Shown: positions 20,490 through 34,000 of the stretch, piece by piece
How the letters are laid out: each line of letters begins with the position of its first letter
How positions within the stretch are numbered: position 1 is the stretch's first letter
Source: Mermis nigrescens
Lineage: Eukaryota; Nematoda; Enoplea; Mermithida; Mermithidae
Length of the DNA stretch: 64,000 bases
Reading direction: 5' to 3'
Assembly (NCBI GenBank): GCA_036768485.1
Contig: JAVLUZ010000611.1
Span: 281,849-345,848 of the forward strand
The notes under the pieces: generated by a model
Databases searched by the model: none
Told to the model about the DNA's origin: nothing
The model's input: the letters and a program-made list of their open reading frames with translations, nothing else
Made by a program: the position numbers and the translations under genes

Positions 20490-22006
20490 GACCTTAAACT
20501 ATAGAAATAAAGTACCTAAATCAAGTATCTGGTTTGTGCACAGCTATGACATTCTTCATTCTTCATACTACACAGTAGCGCTTAAGCATCCGGAAGGCTT
20601 TATAATTAAAAATTATTTGCAGTGTAAGCTTTGCACAACCACAGTGTGCAGAGAAGATTTTAGTCGTATTCGTAATTCTGATATTACTCTGATATTACGA
20701 TTAACATTTATGAAAAAATTAAGTCTCCACAATAGCCTGAAGACAAATAAATATTAGATGTAAACTACTCTATACCACTGTTGAGTGTAAACAAACGCAC
20801 CTAACTGGAGTATTAGGTTTGATTCCTGGTACATTTTTAGACAGATTATATCCAGACTCATTAACGGAGAAGTTGACAAAACACAAGACAGAAACACGTT
20901 TGACACACCCAATTTTCGACTTTACACCTCCAGAAAAAGCTAAATGATGAAAACAAACGCTATTTGCTGTGACGTGTGCCCCTTATAAAGTACTTCATTT
21001 TTATTCTATTCGACCTATCCTGACTTCTAAAGGAGAAAGTAACGAAGGAAAATGGATAAAAACATATTTTCCTCCATCCACCACATTGTAAACTTTAAAA
21101 ATCTGAACCTGACTCCCCACTGAGTGTAAAGAAATTCGGTTGCAGCCGATTTGTAGCCTTTTGATTATAGTACGTTTGTACGCGAAAAACTTCTGTTTCG
21201 CAAAATATTTCGGATATTTGCGAATCAAAATAAGGGAAAACGTTTTTTTCGGCTCCTTTTACAACCCTGATTTCGAACTTTACACCCCTATAAATAATTT
21301 TTGTGTTTTTTAAACACAATTTGCTGCGACGTGTAGCCCTTAGAAGGCGCTTTAGTTTTATTCTATTTATTTTTATTCTGACTTATAAGCGGAAAAGTTG
21401 ACAGAGTAATCTTAGACAAAATCTGTTTTTACACTATGCACTCGAGTGCAAAGTTTAAACCCCTAGATCTAACTCCGTATTGAGTGTACAAATTTACTGG
21501 TAAGCTGAAAGTAGCCTTCAAGCCGTAATACATTTCTGTTGCAATAAATTTCTTAGGATTCTTAACCGAAGTTGTTGGCAGGCGAAAAACAGACCAAATT
21601 GTGTTTTTTACCCTCAGATTCTTTTCATTCTTTACAATGCCACTCTGAAAATATGTAAATTTTCAAAAAATAAAAAATATTATATCAAGCTTATTCATTT
21701 GTCTACATTTAAGAAAGCCAAACTAAACAGAATGCAAAGCTGAGCTAGAAAAGTCGTGTGAACGACCACAATTTTGAAAACTATGTTATAACATTACAGT
21801 AAAACTTTACACGCTCTTCACACACTGGATAGAAGTGTAAAAACAATTTTAAAAAAATGGCGGCAAAGAATTTTCATATTATCTATCTTTTAAAAGACCG
21901 CACAATACAGAAGTGTCCCGTTATAGCTGCAGGGAAGGGGGTAGACATATGTTGAGGGTACCCAAGTATATAAAAGGTAAGCGCTAAGGCGCTACCTATG
22001 ATTAAT
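20490..22006 (-). repeat. Rep-H element, long type, truncated
   Basis: The right end is the hairpin module (GGTAAGCGCTAAGGCGCTACC at 21980-22002) preceded by TGTCCCGTTATAGCTG and CCGCAC, as in 34083-34201. The body matches the reverse complement of 41700-43200, with many TTTACAC words. It lacks the fold-back end seen in the full copies. Confidence 0.7.
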
Positions 22007-22735
22007 CTAAAGTTTCACTATCCAGTAGCACTACTATTACAGGTAAAAATTATCTGTATTATGATTCTATGTAATAGATGTTCTTCATAGTGTTAGCTAT
22101 CAATAAATATAGCACGTACAAGAGTTAACAATGTTTTTACATCGAAACAGTAAAAAAATTTGATATGGAGCCCAAAAATATGAATTTTTGGCAAAAATAT
22201 GCTAAATATGCTATATAACTAGTTAGGGTAAATTTTACCCCCCCACAGAATGAATGAAAACTTATCTTCTTTTGTTTGTTTCGTGTCTTGCAGCTGTTGG
22301 AAGTATTCCCAGCTACTGTGTGTAGCTCTAGCTCTCATTTCCATAAAAAAACCCAATAAAACCCCAAAAAACCAAAAAACCCAGGAAAAAACCCAAAAAC
22401 CCAACATTTAAAATATTAAAATCTGGGTTTTTTCCATCCCTGACTACCACCTACATAAATCTAAGCCTAATCCTAGTAAAAATAAAGAAGCTTGACCAGG
22501 AAAGGTGATTTCCAGGAAAAAATTCAGAAAAAAAAATAATTTTTTGAATCCCGTGAGCGCGCGCGCGGGCGCGCGCCATCATGGTACCTGTCGTAAACAA
22601 TGAAGAATTTGCATCAAAAAATGCAGAAAACAACAACAAAAAAATTCGGCGTCGGACTTCAAAGTGATTTTTCACTGACTAAAGTAAATCGTGAATGCTT
22701 AAAAAGCTTATATTCGCATCAACTGACCTTGCGAG
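22007..22735. other. Low-complexity stretch, no gene
   Basis: Holds a CCCAAAAA-like run (22345-22405) and an alternating CG segment GCGCGCGCGGGCGCGCGCC (22557-22575). Two minus-strand frames here have no features of real proteins. Confidence 0.6.
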
Positions 22736-23125
22736 CATACCGGGGTTAGGTGGGTATTCCGCGTTAGATTGTAGGGCGTAGCTGCCGAGATTCTCCGAAG
22801 GGAAGCGGTCAGCAATATTAGGACCGAGGAGATCGAGGCCGTAGGAATTGAGGGTCGTTGGGTTGAGAGACAAACTTCGTGCCTCAAGCAACCTGAACAG
22901 CGCTGAGAGCAGTGTAAGTAGGTACTTGATGTCTGTTTCACACAACTTCGTGCATGAATTCTAAGAATTTTCACCGACAGTAAGGCGAGGGTTACGATAA
23001 TTATATATCAGATCAATGCTGTAATCGCAATCTATCAGATTATTGTCGGAGGTGGTTTCGAAATTTATGACCGAACTTGGGTGAAACAGACTATAAGTAA
23101 GCCCCGAAGGTAAGTACCTAGGTGT
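22736..23125 (+). repeat. Rep-I copy interrupted by a MITE
   Basis: The left part, with GACCGAGGAGATCGAGGCCG, GAATTGAGGGTCGT and CAACCTGAACAGCGCTGAG, matches 44490-44700. Rep-F is inserted at 22930-23095. The 44-kb copy lacks the MITE at the same point and so shows the empty site. Confidence 0.75.
22930..23095 (-). mobile_element. Rep-F TA-MITE, complete
   Basis: About 165 bp with inverted ends TAGTCTGTTTCA; the left end is slightly decayed (GATGTCTGTTTCACACAAC). The interior has TTACGATAATTATATATCAG. It sits in Rep-I. Confidence 0.85.
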
Positions 23126-23764
23126 CTCTGTGTCGAATACGTAGACATAGGGCGCCTCAGTATTTACACCCGTAATTTTTTCAAACAACAGGTATGTATG
23201 TATACAGTTCTCAAGAAAATTTTAATATCGGTTCCAGTCTAAAAAAAGAACCGAGTTATAATGGATCCGGTAGGTACCCTTCGCACTTCTTATTCCTGCA
23301 TACTGTAAGCACTAAGTCGAGAATAAGTCGACAAAATCAGAACTAATCAGATCGATATGATACGATTATAGGCGAGTCTGATCTGTGGAAGCGCTCAAAT
23401 TATTGATGCTCGGTCCTCTGATCTGTTTGGGGGCTTTAATATTGACGCCATTGATCTCTTCGACATTTGTTTCAATGGCACCTGAAGTAGGTATGGTATC
23501 ATGCGACCAACAAACGATAAATTATTACCGGAGAACACAGAAGGAAAAAATTTTCTGTTTCCTTGAAATTGCTTGAAACATTCTTCCTTAAATGATAAGT
23601 GGAAAAATTTTCTCATTAATAGGCAGAAATAACACCTAAGACGGATTGTGCAAATCAGCTTGGAAGCGATTAAGAAACCGTAAAGGTAATTTTCGCTATA
23701 TTTAGCCGTCAGCGTAATTTTTAAGGCCACATACATATATATAACTCAAGAAAGCTCGCCGACC
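23126..23764. other. Intergenic, nothing recognised
   Basis: No repeat shared with the rest of the window and no exon support. Confidence 0.5.
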
Positions 23765-24035
23765 ATACGTGGGCAGCAAGAAAATTCTGGGGCTGCAAGA
23801 TTTTTTGAAGGTCAAAAAATTGCCTTACAAATGGTGGTATGGCGAAAAACACAATTTTTCGACGTTTCTCATCGAGCACTATCCATTGGCATCAAAAAAT
23901 TGCGAAAAATAACGAAAAAACTTTTCAAAAATTGAATTTTGGAGGGGGTACTTTGATTTCTGGGGGGGTGTTTTGGTTTCTCGGAGGGGGGGGTGCATAC
24001 CCCCAAAGGCCCTTTCCACGCCCAGGTGTGTCGTC
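23765..24035 (+). repeat. Rep-C copy
   Basis: Near full-length plus copy: CGTGGGCAGCAAGAAAATTC start, ATGGTGGTATGGCGAAAAAC middle, and GGGGGGGTGTTTTGGTTTC then CCACGCCCAGGTGTG at the end. Confidence 0.8.
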
Positions 24036-24239
24036 GAGTGGCCCTAAACTAGCTGATCCCTAAACTAGTCATTATCACACATGGGCGGGGATTGGTACCC
24101 CCAGACGTTAAAAAACCCCCGCAGATTACTGTAGACCCCAGAATTCTATTTTTAGTATTATTTTTGGCGATTCACTCCTTCCTGACCCCCCACCAAAATT
24201 TGGGTGCTGCCCATGTACGGTCATCATGTTGTGTGCATA

Positions 24240-24545
24240 CTTATGTATGACCATAGGTGCACATGGTCGATCTGGGAGAGGGGGATCAGCCGGTTTAAGG
24301 GGAGGGGTCAAAAATTGAGCTTTTTTGGGCCAAAATTACTTCAAAAACTGGTTTAAGCGCTAAAACAGCGTCAAAACTACGTTATTACACAGGTTTTGGT
24401 CGATTTGGAGCACTTTTGAGGACAATGTTCAATTTTCATCCGTTTCTGGCCTTCATTTTGCCTCATTTTCCCCACAAAATTTTCCGTTTATCTATTCCGG
24501 GGCGGGGATGTCAGGCAGGACCCCATGACCCCCACGTGCGTGTGT
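24240..24545 (+). repeat. Rep-E copy
   Basis: Starts near CACATGGTCGATCTGGGAG and ends CCCCCACGTGCGTGTG. The interior has TTGCCTCATTTTCCCC. Other copies are at 26825-27075 (-), 29840-30140, 34235-34540 (-) and 40018-40235. Confidence 0.7.
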
Positions 24546-24884
24546 GCTTATGACTATGACAATTGATAGATGACTTCCAAAATCTGAAAATTTTCAATTT
24601 TTGATTTTAATGATAGCTGGTTGTATGTAGGGATGCATTTTTTTAATGTGGGCACTTTACATTTATCAAGCATTTATCAGAAATGGGCTTATGAAACAGG
24701 CAAGCCAATCCTATCGATTCAGGGACTTGGTGCATCTATAACTGAGTGCTCAATGAGAATGGCCGAAGTGGTTTCATAAGCTGGACTTTCAGAACTCCGA
24801 CAAATATTGAATTTTCGTTATTGTCCGTTTGTACCTACTACAAATATTGCGAGTTTCTAAGACTTATGTCTCTTCGAAAGTAAT

Positions 24885-25071
24885 TCACTTACTGTTGAAA
24901 CTATTTTTCCGAGAATCGGATGCTGTGCTGGGATGTCTGTCATTTGGATGACTCATTGATCTCAGAAAATGTAGGCCCTCTAACACTGCCTTGCTCAATC
25001 GTCTCGTCACGTTTGGCGTCGTCTGAACATCATTTTCGTTATAGACTATTTGACTTTCTTCCTGTGTCACC
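24885..25071 (-). CDS. BEST: Bestrophin last visible exon
   Basis: Enters with one base (TTTTTAG|G) and reads [15 protein letters not shown], then a polar tail ending RKNSFNSK and TGA at 24887-24885. The last codons overlap a textbook donor, AACA|GTAAGT at 24893/24892, so the stop could be intronic and the protein longer. No continuing exon was identified to the left. Confidence 0.8.
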
Positions 25072-28000
25072 CTAAAAATGAAAAGAATTCATTTTATCGA
25101 ACTATTTAGTAATTCGTCTCTGATTAATAATATTTTTAATTGTACATAATAACAATATGCTTGAATTTTCTGTTTTTCGCATATCTGTTAACGACTAATG
25201 AATTTAGTGATTCAACTTATATTTGCGTTGTTGTATGCTACTTTTTAAAAATAGCCGTTGTTTTTGCGTTGTGCAATACATATAACCGTACATGCATAGC
25301 ATAGGAATTCTGGGGAAGTGCCTTTTTAGTTCCAAATTGGTAGATACGCATCAAAAACATCGTTTTTCAGCGTTTCTAACGATGCTCCCTCTTTCTAGAG
25401 CATAAACACATAAAAGACTTTGTAAAAAATTAAAAAAGTCGGAACAACTTGAACAAAACACAGATAAAACGCCAAAAATTTGGCACTTTTGAGCAAATAG
25501 ATAACTAAAAACGCTTAAAAAAGCATCTTTTCCACAAATTTTTAGAAATTTTTTAAGAACTTCCAAAAAATCGATAATTCTGGGGGGTTAAAAATTCTTG
25601 CGAGGTGAAAATTTTTCTGGGGGGTAGGGTGAAACCCCTCCCCTCCCAAATCCCCTCCCCCGATCATATAAGCATATAGCTTTTAGATTTCTAATCGTGT
25701 ACTCGATGTTAGCCGCTGAGCCGATTTGTGGGGCGTCCTTCACACCCAGTGAAGCAGCGGTATGAGGAATTTCCGGCTGTGATTCGTGCCAATAGATGTC
25801 TCTCTCTAATTTCGGTACTTTTTGGAAATAACTATCCACAATCATGTATCCGACCTAGTCGCAAAAATTATATATTTTAATAAGCGAAAATGCAGATTTT
25901 TATTGTTTTGCACCGAGTCGCTTCATCATTATCGTCATGTGTGAATTCAAAATTCGAGAATTCTGGAAATGAAAGCGTTAGTCTGTCTCTTTTGAATACC
26001 CGAGTAAATAAAAATTCTGCTTGAAACTATTATTTGAAGAACGTAAACCGTGGATATCAAGTGATTTTCCATTTCTCGTTTTCGATATGCTTGCTGTCGT
26101 TCAGAAATGTTCCGTTCGTGTATGTACTTCTGGCAGGATCGAAATATTGGGTTTAGGACACGTAAATTTTTGAAGGTCAAGAAATAGTCAAAAGATTTGT
26201 AGTCGAGGCAGAGACAATTATCTTTCGAAATTACACAATAAGCCATACCGAGTGGTCTAAAAATTACTAACAAAACAAGTCATTTTTAAAAAGTCAACTT
26301 CCTGTGAGAAGGGTCTACGGCAGTTTGGGTACGTGCGTCTGAACCTCCAGTCCCAACGCTCCTGTGTGCTTATAATCATTCACGACGACGATCTTATTCA
26401 CAATCCAATGAAAGATATTGAAAACAATTCTGTTTTATCACGTTGAGTCGTAAAAGGGTAAAAGCCACTTTGGCAGTATGACCCTCAGGATAAGATTTTT
26501 AGCTACATGCTTCCAATTTTAAGAATGTTCATCGTTAGTAACCTGGACAGATTACGATAATTATATATCAGATCAATTCTATAATCGCATCTGTCAGCTT
26601 CTTGTCAGAGATATTATTTCAAAATGTAAGCCCAAACTTCTGCGAAACAGACTATAATTGTAGCATCAGTAAAAGATTTTTTATTGTCTAATTAGTTTAA
26701 TTTTTTATATATGTTTTTCATTTATTACTCGAAGGAGAAGAAAGAGTCAACGATATAACGATGACGATAAAAAAGTAACTTTCCGTCGTAAAAAGTCAAA
26801 ATTTATATTGCTTATAATTACTTATAATCAGACCAGCAGATGGAGAGAGGTTGGGAGTTCCGGCTCCAGAACGTAAAAATGTGTAATTTTCTGGGGAAAA
26901 TAAGGTCAAATGAAGGGCAAAAATAAATAAAAAAATCAACAAATTCCTGCAAAATTGATTGAAAATTATTATAATCTTTGCATTAACATGCTATTTTAGC
27001 ATCTATTCCTACTTTGATGCCATTTTGGCTCAAAAAAGTTCTCTGACTGAACCCAGACCGACTTACTCCTAGACCAAGTCATAATGTAAGAGCACTACAG
27101 CCGGGAAAATAAATATTCACTATTTAATCCTTTAGAGTAATTTATGGATCGTCATTTCAAAATAGAATTATGAAGATCATGCTGGCAAGTCGGATGGCTC
27201 TTACTGCTCTTTCTGACAGGTCAAAGGCCCACGGTTTTTTTTTTGTGTTCGACAAAGATTTCCCTTATGTATAAAAACTTTTCGGGACCGTCTTTGTACA
27301 TGTACTATGATTTTCGAGAAGACAAAAACTGTAAAAGGCTTAGAATTCCCCAAAATTCTTCAGCGCTCCGCGCCGAAATGAGTAATTGTCTGTTCTACAT
27401 ATCTTTATAACGGTAGAATTAGCATTTGGAAAAGAAACATGCCAAATTTTTCAGTGCTTTGCACCATTTTGAGGCAATTTCTATCATTTTTTGCTGTCAG
27501 ATACCCAGAATTTGGCTAAAATACACTATCATAGGTCGAAAAGCCCTGTTTTATTACACTAAAAGTGCTACTACACCAAATTATAATACCCAAAATTGGC
27601 TTTTACAAAATGTACAAAGATTTATGGGAACCATCTTTGTACATGTATAAAAGGACCTTGCACAGCAAACACTGCAAAGGCCTACAGTATTGCGAATTAA
27701 AAATAAGGATCTAATGTAAGAAATAATAAGGAAGAAATAAAAACAAGAAATTAGACTACGATCGAAGCATAAAATAGCACTTAATTATCGGGCGAAAAAC
27801 TAATACTTGTAAATTGCGTTCCAAAATATAATTGACTTCGAAGTCGTCGTCATCTTCGCCGAATGGATTAATTAGAGCTTCACCTACTTTCAGCCAACCC
27901 ATGTAAAATATAAATTGTAATAACGTAAATATTGGAACATATAAATCGATATCATTGCCGGGATAATTTTTCTGTGGATCTAAGTATTGGCGACTAAGTA

Positions 28001-31000
28001 TGCTTGACAAGAAAAATCCGTAAACGGCTACTGTAACAACCTGTACGGAAAAATAAATGAGGATTCTTAAATGCATAGATTCATAGAAATCAGTTCGAAA
28101 TTCTTCGAATACTAAACGAGGTTTTATTTTAAGTTTGAATTAATAAAGGAAAAAGATGTATTTTGACATTAATCTGCAAACTTGAATGTCCGAATGATAG
28201 ATTAAGATTTTCAGCAACTCGAGTCATAAAATTCACACATAGAGTATTGAATATTAAATTTGAATATTCGCAAAAATAGGGATTTTTAATTTAATGTTCA
28301 GAAAACGATGTATTTCATTACTCAATACAACTTACGCAAATAGTATATTACATGAAATAATTTTTGGGACCTATGTACGTAGAGTAACAACTTTTTTCTG
28401 AATCTTAATAAATAAAGATTTTAGCGGTTAACATATTTACAGCAGTAGTATCAGGAATCACACTATAAAAATTATAAAATTTCCCAAGTCTTCATACGAA
28501 TAAATCTAATCCACTAGATCCTTTAAAATTTTTTGAATCTCTCAAACGCCCTAAAATTAGCAAACGCGCTTAATATTTGAATAATATTTTTTTTAAATAT
28601 TTTTTTCTGAAAACCGCTAAAACACGGAGGAATGCAAGACATTTTTATACGCCTAAAAATTACTCAATTTCCATAGATTTATGAAATTATAAAATTCCGT
28701 TGTTTGTACTAAAATTTATTTTACGAAATTTTTTTTCATGTAGCTTAGTCCACAAAAATAACCAATATTCATTAATATAAAAGATGTTTCGCACGTTATT
28801 GTGTCGTGACTCTTGAACTCATAACGAAGGTTATAAAATTATAATTCTCTAATGAGCTTAATAATGAGCATTATTTTCAGGATCAAATAAGCAGACATTA
28901 AATCTTTGACTTTGATCTAAATGTACGAATGTATTTCGAAAATGAATGCGTTTTTAAAGAAATAAAACTAAAATAATTTTAACCTTTTTAATAATTTTTG
29001 AGCAGTTTTTCTCACAGAACGAAATTATCAATGACTCTCACTACATGCAAAGAAAAGATAGATTAAAATTTCCATTTTCATAAATGCAAACTCGAAAATG
29101 TACGATAAATGCTAATTTTAAGATGAACTACTTTTTATATACATGTCAGAGAAAAGAGAAAAATTACTGAATCTTATTTACCTGCGTATATACCAACGGT
29201 ACGCTGATCCAGTCATAATTGAGCAGCATTTGCAGATTATCGCGATAACTAAGCAATTCCTCAAAAAGACAAAATTAGTGGAAATTCATATTTTATGCAT
29301 ACATAAACTTATATCGCCACGTAAAAAGTAAAGTCTCATTAAATACATTTAACAATGAAACTAATTCTATTTCAAATATTTAAGTCAAATTTACATCCAT
29401 GACTTTATTCAGCAAATAGTCAGACGCAATGCGTTCTTCTTCTCTTGCTTTACTCAGCAAAGTACCGCTCCACTGAATAGGAAGCCAATACATATGCGAC
29501 TTGCAATCGATGTTTCTATAGATCCTCAATTCTTCTTGGGTAATGAAGCCTGGATTACGATAAAATCATGTGAATCAGTCGATAATTATATAAAACCCCT
29601 ACTAGAAAAAAAATAAGTTGGCCAGAAAGAATCTACCAGCAGTTATTAATAGCTCATGAGTTGGGAAACGCTTTCTGGCGGCTGAGCTTATATCTCGCAA
29701 GACTAGCACGTGAGCTAAGTTCATATATCGCATCACTGTACGACGAATAATTCTTGCCTTTTCGTCGGTTCCTTTTACGTAACAGCAGACATGAAGAGCC
29801 GCTCTGCAAAAATTTCAGAGCAATAGGTGTAAACCATAGATGCTCAGCATAATTGATCTGGGGGATGGGTCAGCCGGTCTAAGAGGAAGGTCCAAAATTG
29901 AGCTTTTATGGGCTAAAATGACCTTAAAAACTGGTATAAGTGCTAAAATAGCATTAAAACTACATTATTTCACAGTCTCTGGTCAATTTAAAACACTTTT
30001 GGATAAAATTTTTTAATTTTCATCTGTTTTTGGTCATCCTTTTGCCTCATTTTTCCGCTAAATTCTGCATTTTCTCCATTCTGAGGGTCTAGGTTCATCC
30101 GAACCCTCCCCCATCCCCCCCACGTGCATGTCTGGTGTCAACCCGGCCTGTGAGTCAACAAGAGAGCTTTGTTGGGATAAAAGTAGATAGAATATAGCCA
30201 GAATTCATATTAAGTGATTTGACTTTTTGAATATAATCCGACAAAATGGCTCGAAACAAACGAAATGCGCAAATCTACAATATTTTATGATAAAGCAAAG
30301 AAACTGCGAAAGGACGGCACCTAATAAACAACAAATAAACAATGAATTACGGTAATAAATAATAAATACAAGTGTATGCGTTTACTTGGTTTGAAGTATT
30401 CAGTTCAACATTGATGATTCTTACGAGAAAAAATTGATTTTCATGCCCGCATAAGATTAAAAACGTATGAGTATACAACGGTATGAATTTTGCCAGAGGC
30501 AGACTTTAGTCAATCTCATGTTCCTATTGTCGTAGAGCCAGAAACAAGTAGTCATTGATACTTCATGACACGTAGGAATTGTTTTTATAATGTCCACGTT
30601 ACCTATCTGGCCATGCCAGTGAATTGAAGACATTCCACCAGCGTGATACTATGGTAGAAACGTAGAATCCGAGTACAAAATTAAGTGGAATAAATGTCGA
30701 ATATCTTTCGCAAAATAACGAGAATGATTCGAAATGGCTGAAAAAGGCACAAAATCTTTCGAAGCTATAATTCACTAGCTTATATTTGTTTGATCCTCTA
30801 CCATTGAACAAGAAAAAATTACGGTACTGCTCTTCAGATATCGTCAGAGTGAAAAAGCCTCGTAAGTATTATAAATGATCTATTTATTAAATACCTCGGA
30901 GACGCACTGTATTGGAAGAAATCGTGTAAAGGTTCCGAAACCATGTTTAATGCTCTGTTCCAAATAGACATTTTAATTGGTTCTTGCCTAAAATTGAGTA

Positions 31001-34000
31001 TAAATAAAATCATGCCAAATTCTCCCATGTCACTTTGATTCAGAAATCTAAATCTGAATACAGGAAGGATAATATTAAAGAAAATTGTGAGAAAATTTAT
31101 TTATGAATATTCTAATACACTTCCATCTAGTTTAAAGGAAACTGCATCTAATAAATCTGATTAAAATTTTGACTATACCAATTGTGAACAGAATTTTCGT
31201 AAAGTTGCAATGCATACTGAAATGAGAAAATTTTAACAAATTTCTTAAGTGGAATGTTTGCAATAACTAAATATTCTACATGTAAAAAAACAAAGCATAT
31301 TAATCAAAAGACTACTAACAAATAAAAATGTTCCGATGGAACAAAAAGGACAAATTTATTTGGAATTGCGTATCATTAAGGACATAAAAGGAGGGGACTA
31401 GAGAAAAGTTACTTATGCATGCCTGTGAATTTGTAAGGATCTACTAAAAATTATTTTTGCGCTAAAAAACGCAAAAAATCTAAGTGTATTCTGCGGCCTG
31501 CGAAAGGGAGTTGCACCTACGACGTAAAAATAAATAAGATGAACTGCTTATTAATAGAAAAGAAACAATCACTAATCAAAAAACGACATAATCTGCATTC
31601 TTCCCCTAGCGTGGCACGCACTGGTATAGGGCATCAATTATAAGTCTGTTTCACGCAACATTGGTCATCAATTTTTATCCCCGACAATAAGCTGACAGAT
31701 TGCGATTGTAGCATTGATTTGATATATAATTATCGTAACCCTCGGCTAACTGTCGATGAAAATTCTTAGAATTTATGCGCGAAGTTATGTGAAACAGACT
31801 ATAAAAATATGGAGTGCTTGTCATAAGTAATTCATTTAATAAGCTATAAAGCCATTGACGATTAAGTAAATGTTGGTTATATATTGAAAGAGAAATTGAT
31901 TCTGATAAGAAACTAAATCGGTTATTAAAACAACAAAGCTTCCTCATAGTCTTTTTTAAGCCAGAGAAAAATGTTTTGTGAAGGCACGCTTTATTCAGAA
32001 GCCACAGAATATACTTCGATTTTTTTGCGTTATTAAGTGGAAGTCTAATTTTTAGTAGATTCTTACAACTTTCACAGGCATGCATAGGTAACTTTTCCTT
32101 AGTCCCCTCCTTTCATGTCCTTAATGATGCGCAATTCCAAGTATCTTCGTCTTTTTTATTCCATCGAAACCTTTTTCTTTGTGAGTACCTCTACTTTTAA
32201 TAAGCTTGATTTGAGTAAATAACTCAGGTAAACACATACGGTAACATGCCACAATAATGACAGCAGTCCAAGAACGCGGCAAACAATATTGTTCTGGATA
32301 TCAACATTATCTTTTTTAAGCAAGACAATCTTACCTTATTTAAACAGATCAAATGTTTTCAGCGTAAACTTTATGCACCCACTAGGTATACAGAAGACTT
32401 GCACTCAGATTCGTAATCCTGACGTTATATAGAACATTTTGAAAAAAACTTAAGCTTTTGCAATGCTCTGAAAGTAAAGTTAATTTTCAGTGTAAACTTT
32501 ACGCAGCTACTGGGTGTAGAGAAAACATACAGTCAGATTCGTAATCCTGACCTTACGGAATATGTTCTGAAAAAATTTACGTTTTGCAACACTCTGGGAA
32601 TAAAATAAATTTATAGTGTAAACTTTACACATAATAATAAATTAATAGTGTAAACCATACACAACAACCGGATGTAGAGAAAACGAACACTTCCTCCATT
32701 CGTAATTAGCAAGTCCCATCAAACATTTTGAAAAAAGAGATAAGTTTCAGCCAGATCTAGAAGTAAAATTAATTTTCGATGTAAAATTTGCGCAACCACT
32801 GAGCGTAAAATGGATTTTAGTCAGATTTGTAATTCTTATACTATTCTGGTATTATGATCAATATTTACGAAAAAATTAACGCTCCACAGTGGCCTGAAGA
32901 GAAATAAATATTGATGTAATCTACTTTACACCACCATTGAGGGTAAGTAAACGCGCCCAAGTAACGTATGACATTCGACCCTGGTACATTTCTAAACTTG
33001 TGATCATGTCCTGCATCATAACCGGAGAAATCGGAAGAAAAAACAAGACATTAACACGTTTAACACACACGATTTTTGACTTTACACCTCCCAAAAAAGC
33101 TAAATATTGATGTCAATAAACACAACTTGCTGTGATATGTACCCCTTAGAAAGTAAATTATTTTTATTCTAGTTGATTTATCCCGACTTCTAAACGAAGA
33201 TAATGGCGAACAAAAAAGGGACAAAACGTATTTTTCCACAATAGACCACATTGTAAACTTTAAAAATCTGAACCTAGCTCTCCATTGAATAGAAAGAAAT
33301 TCGATTTAGGCCACTTTGAAGCCTTTAAATTGTAGTACTATTGTGTGTCCAAAACTTCTGTTCCGCAAAATATTTGAGATATTTAACAATCAAAATTCGG
33401 AAAAAAATTGGTTTTTTTCGCCCATTTGACACCCCCAATTTCGAACTTTACATCCCTCATGAATAACTCAATATTGCGGTTTTTTAAACTAGGTTTGCTG
33501 CGACGTGTAGCCCTTTGGAGGTAATTTATTTCTATTATATTCAATTTATCCCGACTTATGAGTGGAAATTTTGGCTGGGAAATCTTAGACAAAATATGTC
33601 TTTCACACCATACACTAGAGAGTAAAGTTTAAAACCTTAGATCTAACTCCATATTGAGTGTATTGAGTGTACAAAAATCTGCTTGTAAGCCGAAATTAGC
33701 TCTTCAGTCGTAGTACATGTTTGCTAAAACAAACTTTTTGGGACTCATAATCGGAGTTGTTGGCAGACCATATGCAGGCCGAAATGTGTCTTTTTACCCT
33801 CAGACTCTTTACACTCTTTACACTGCTACTCTAAAAATAATCAATTTCTAGAAAAAAATCAAAAATTATATCGTATCGAGCTTATTTAATTGGCTTCAAT
33901 TTAAAAAAGCCAGAGTAAACAGAATGCAAAACTGAGTTAGAAAAGTCGTGTGACCGACCAAAATTTAAAAAAAACTACATGTTATCACGTTACAGTGAAA

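Noticed and set aside
20488..20757. 89-codon plus frame as a gene
   Set aside because: Overlaps Rep-H tandem units found in other copies where the frame is not kept.
22345..22405. CCCAAAAA-rich run as an interstitial telomere repeat
   Set aside because: Unit length varies and it matches no standard telomere repeat.
25947..26273. 108-codon minus-strand frame in the bestrophin intron
   Set aside because: No recognisable motif, and flanking bestrophin exons join in frame without it.
30834..31028. 64-codon minus frame as an extra bestrophin exon
   Set aside because: Does not match the family and would disrupt the ETQR/HFESF junction, which is already phase-perfect.
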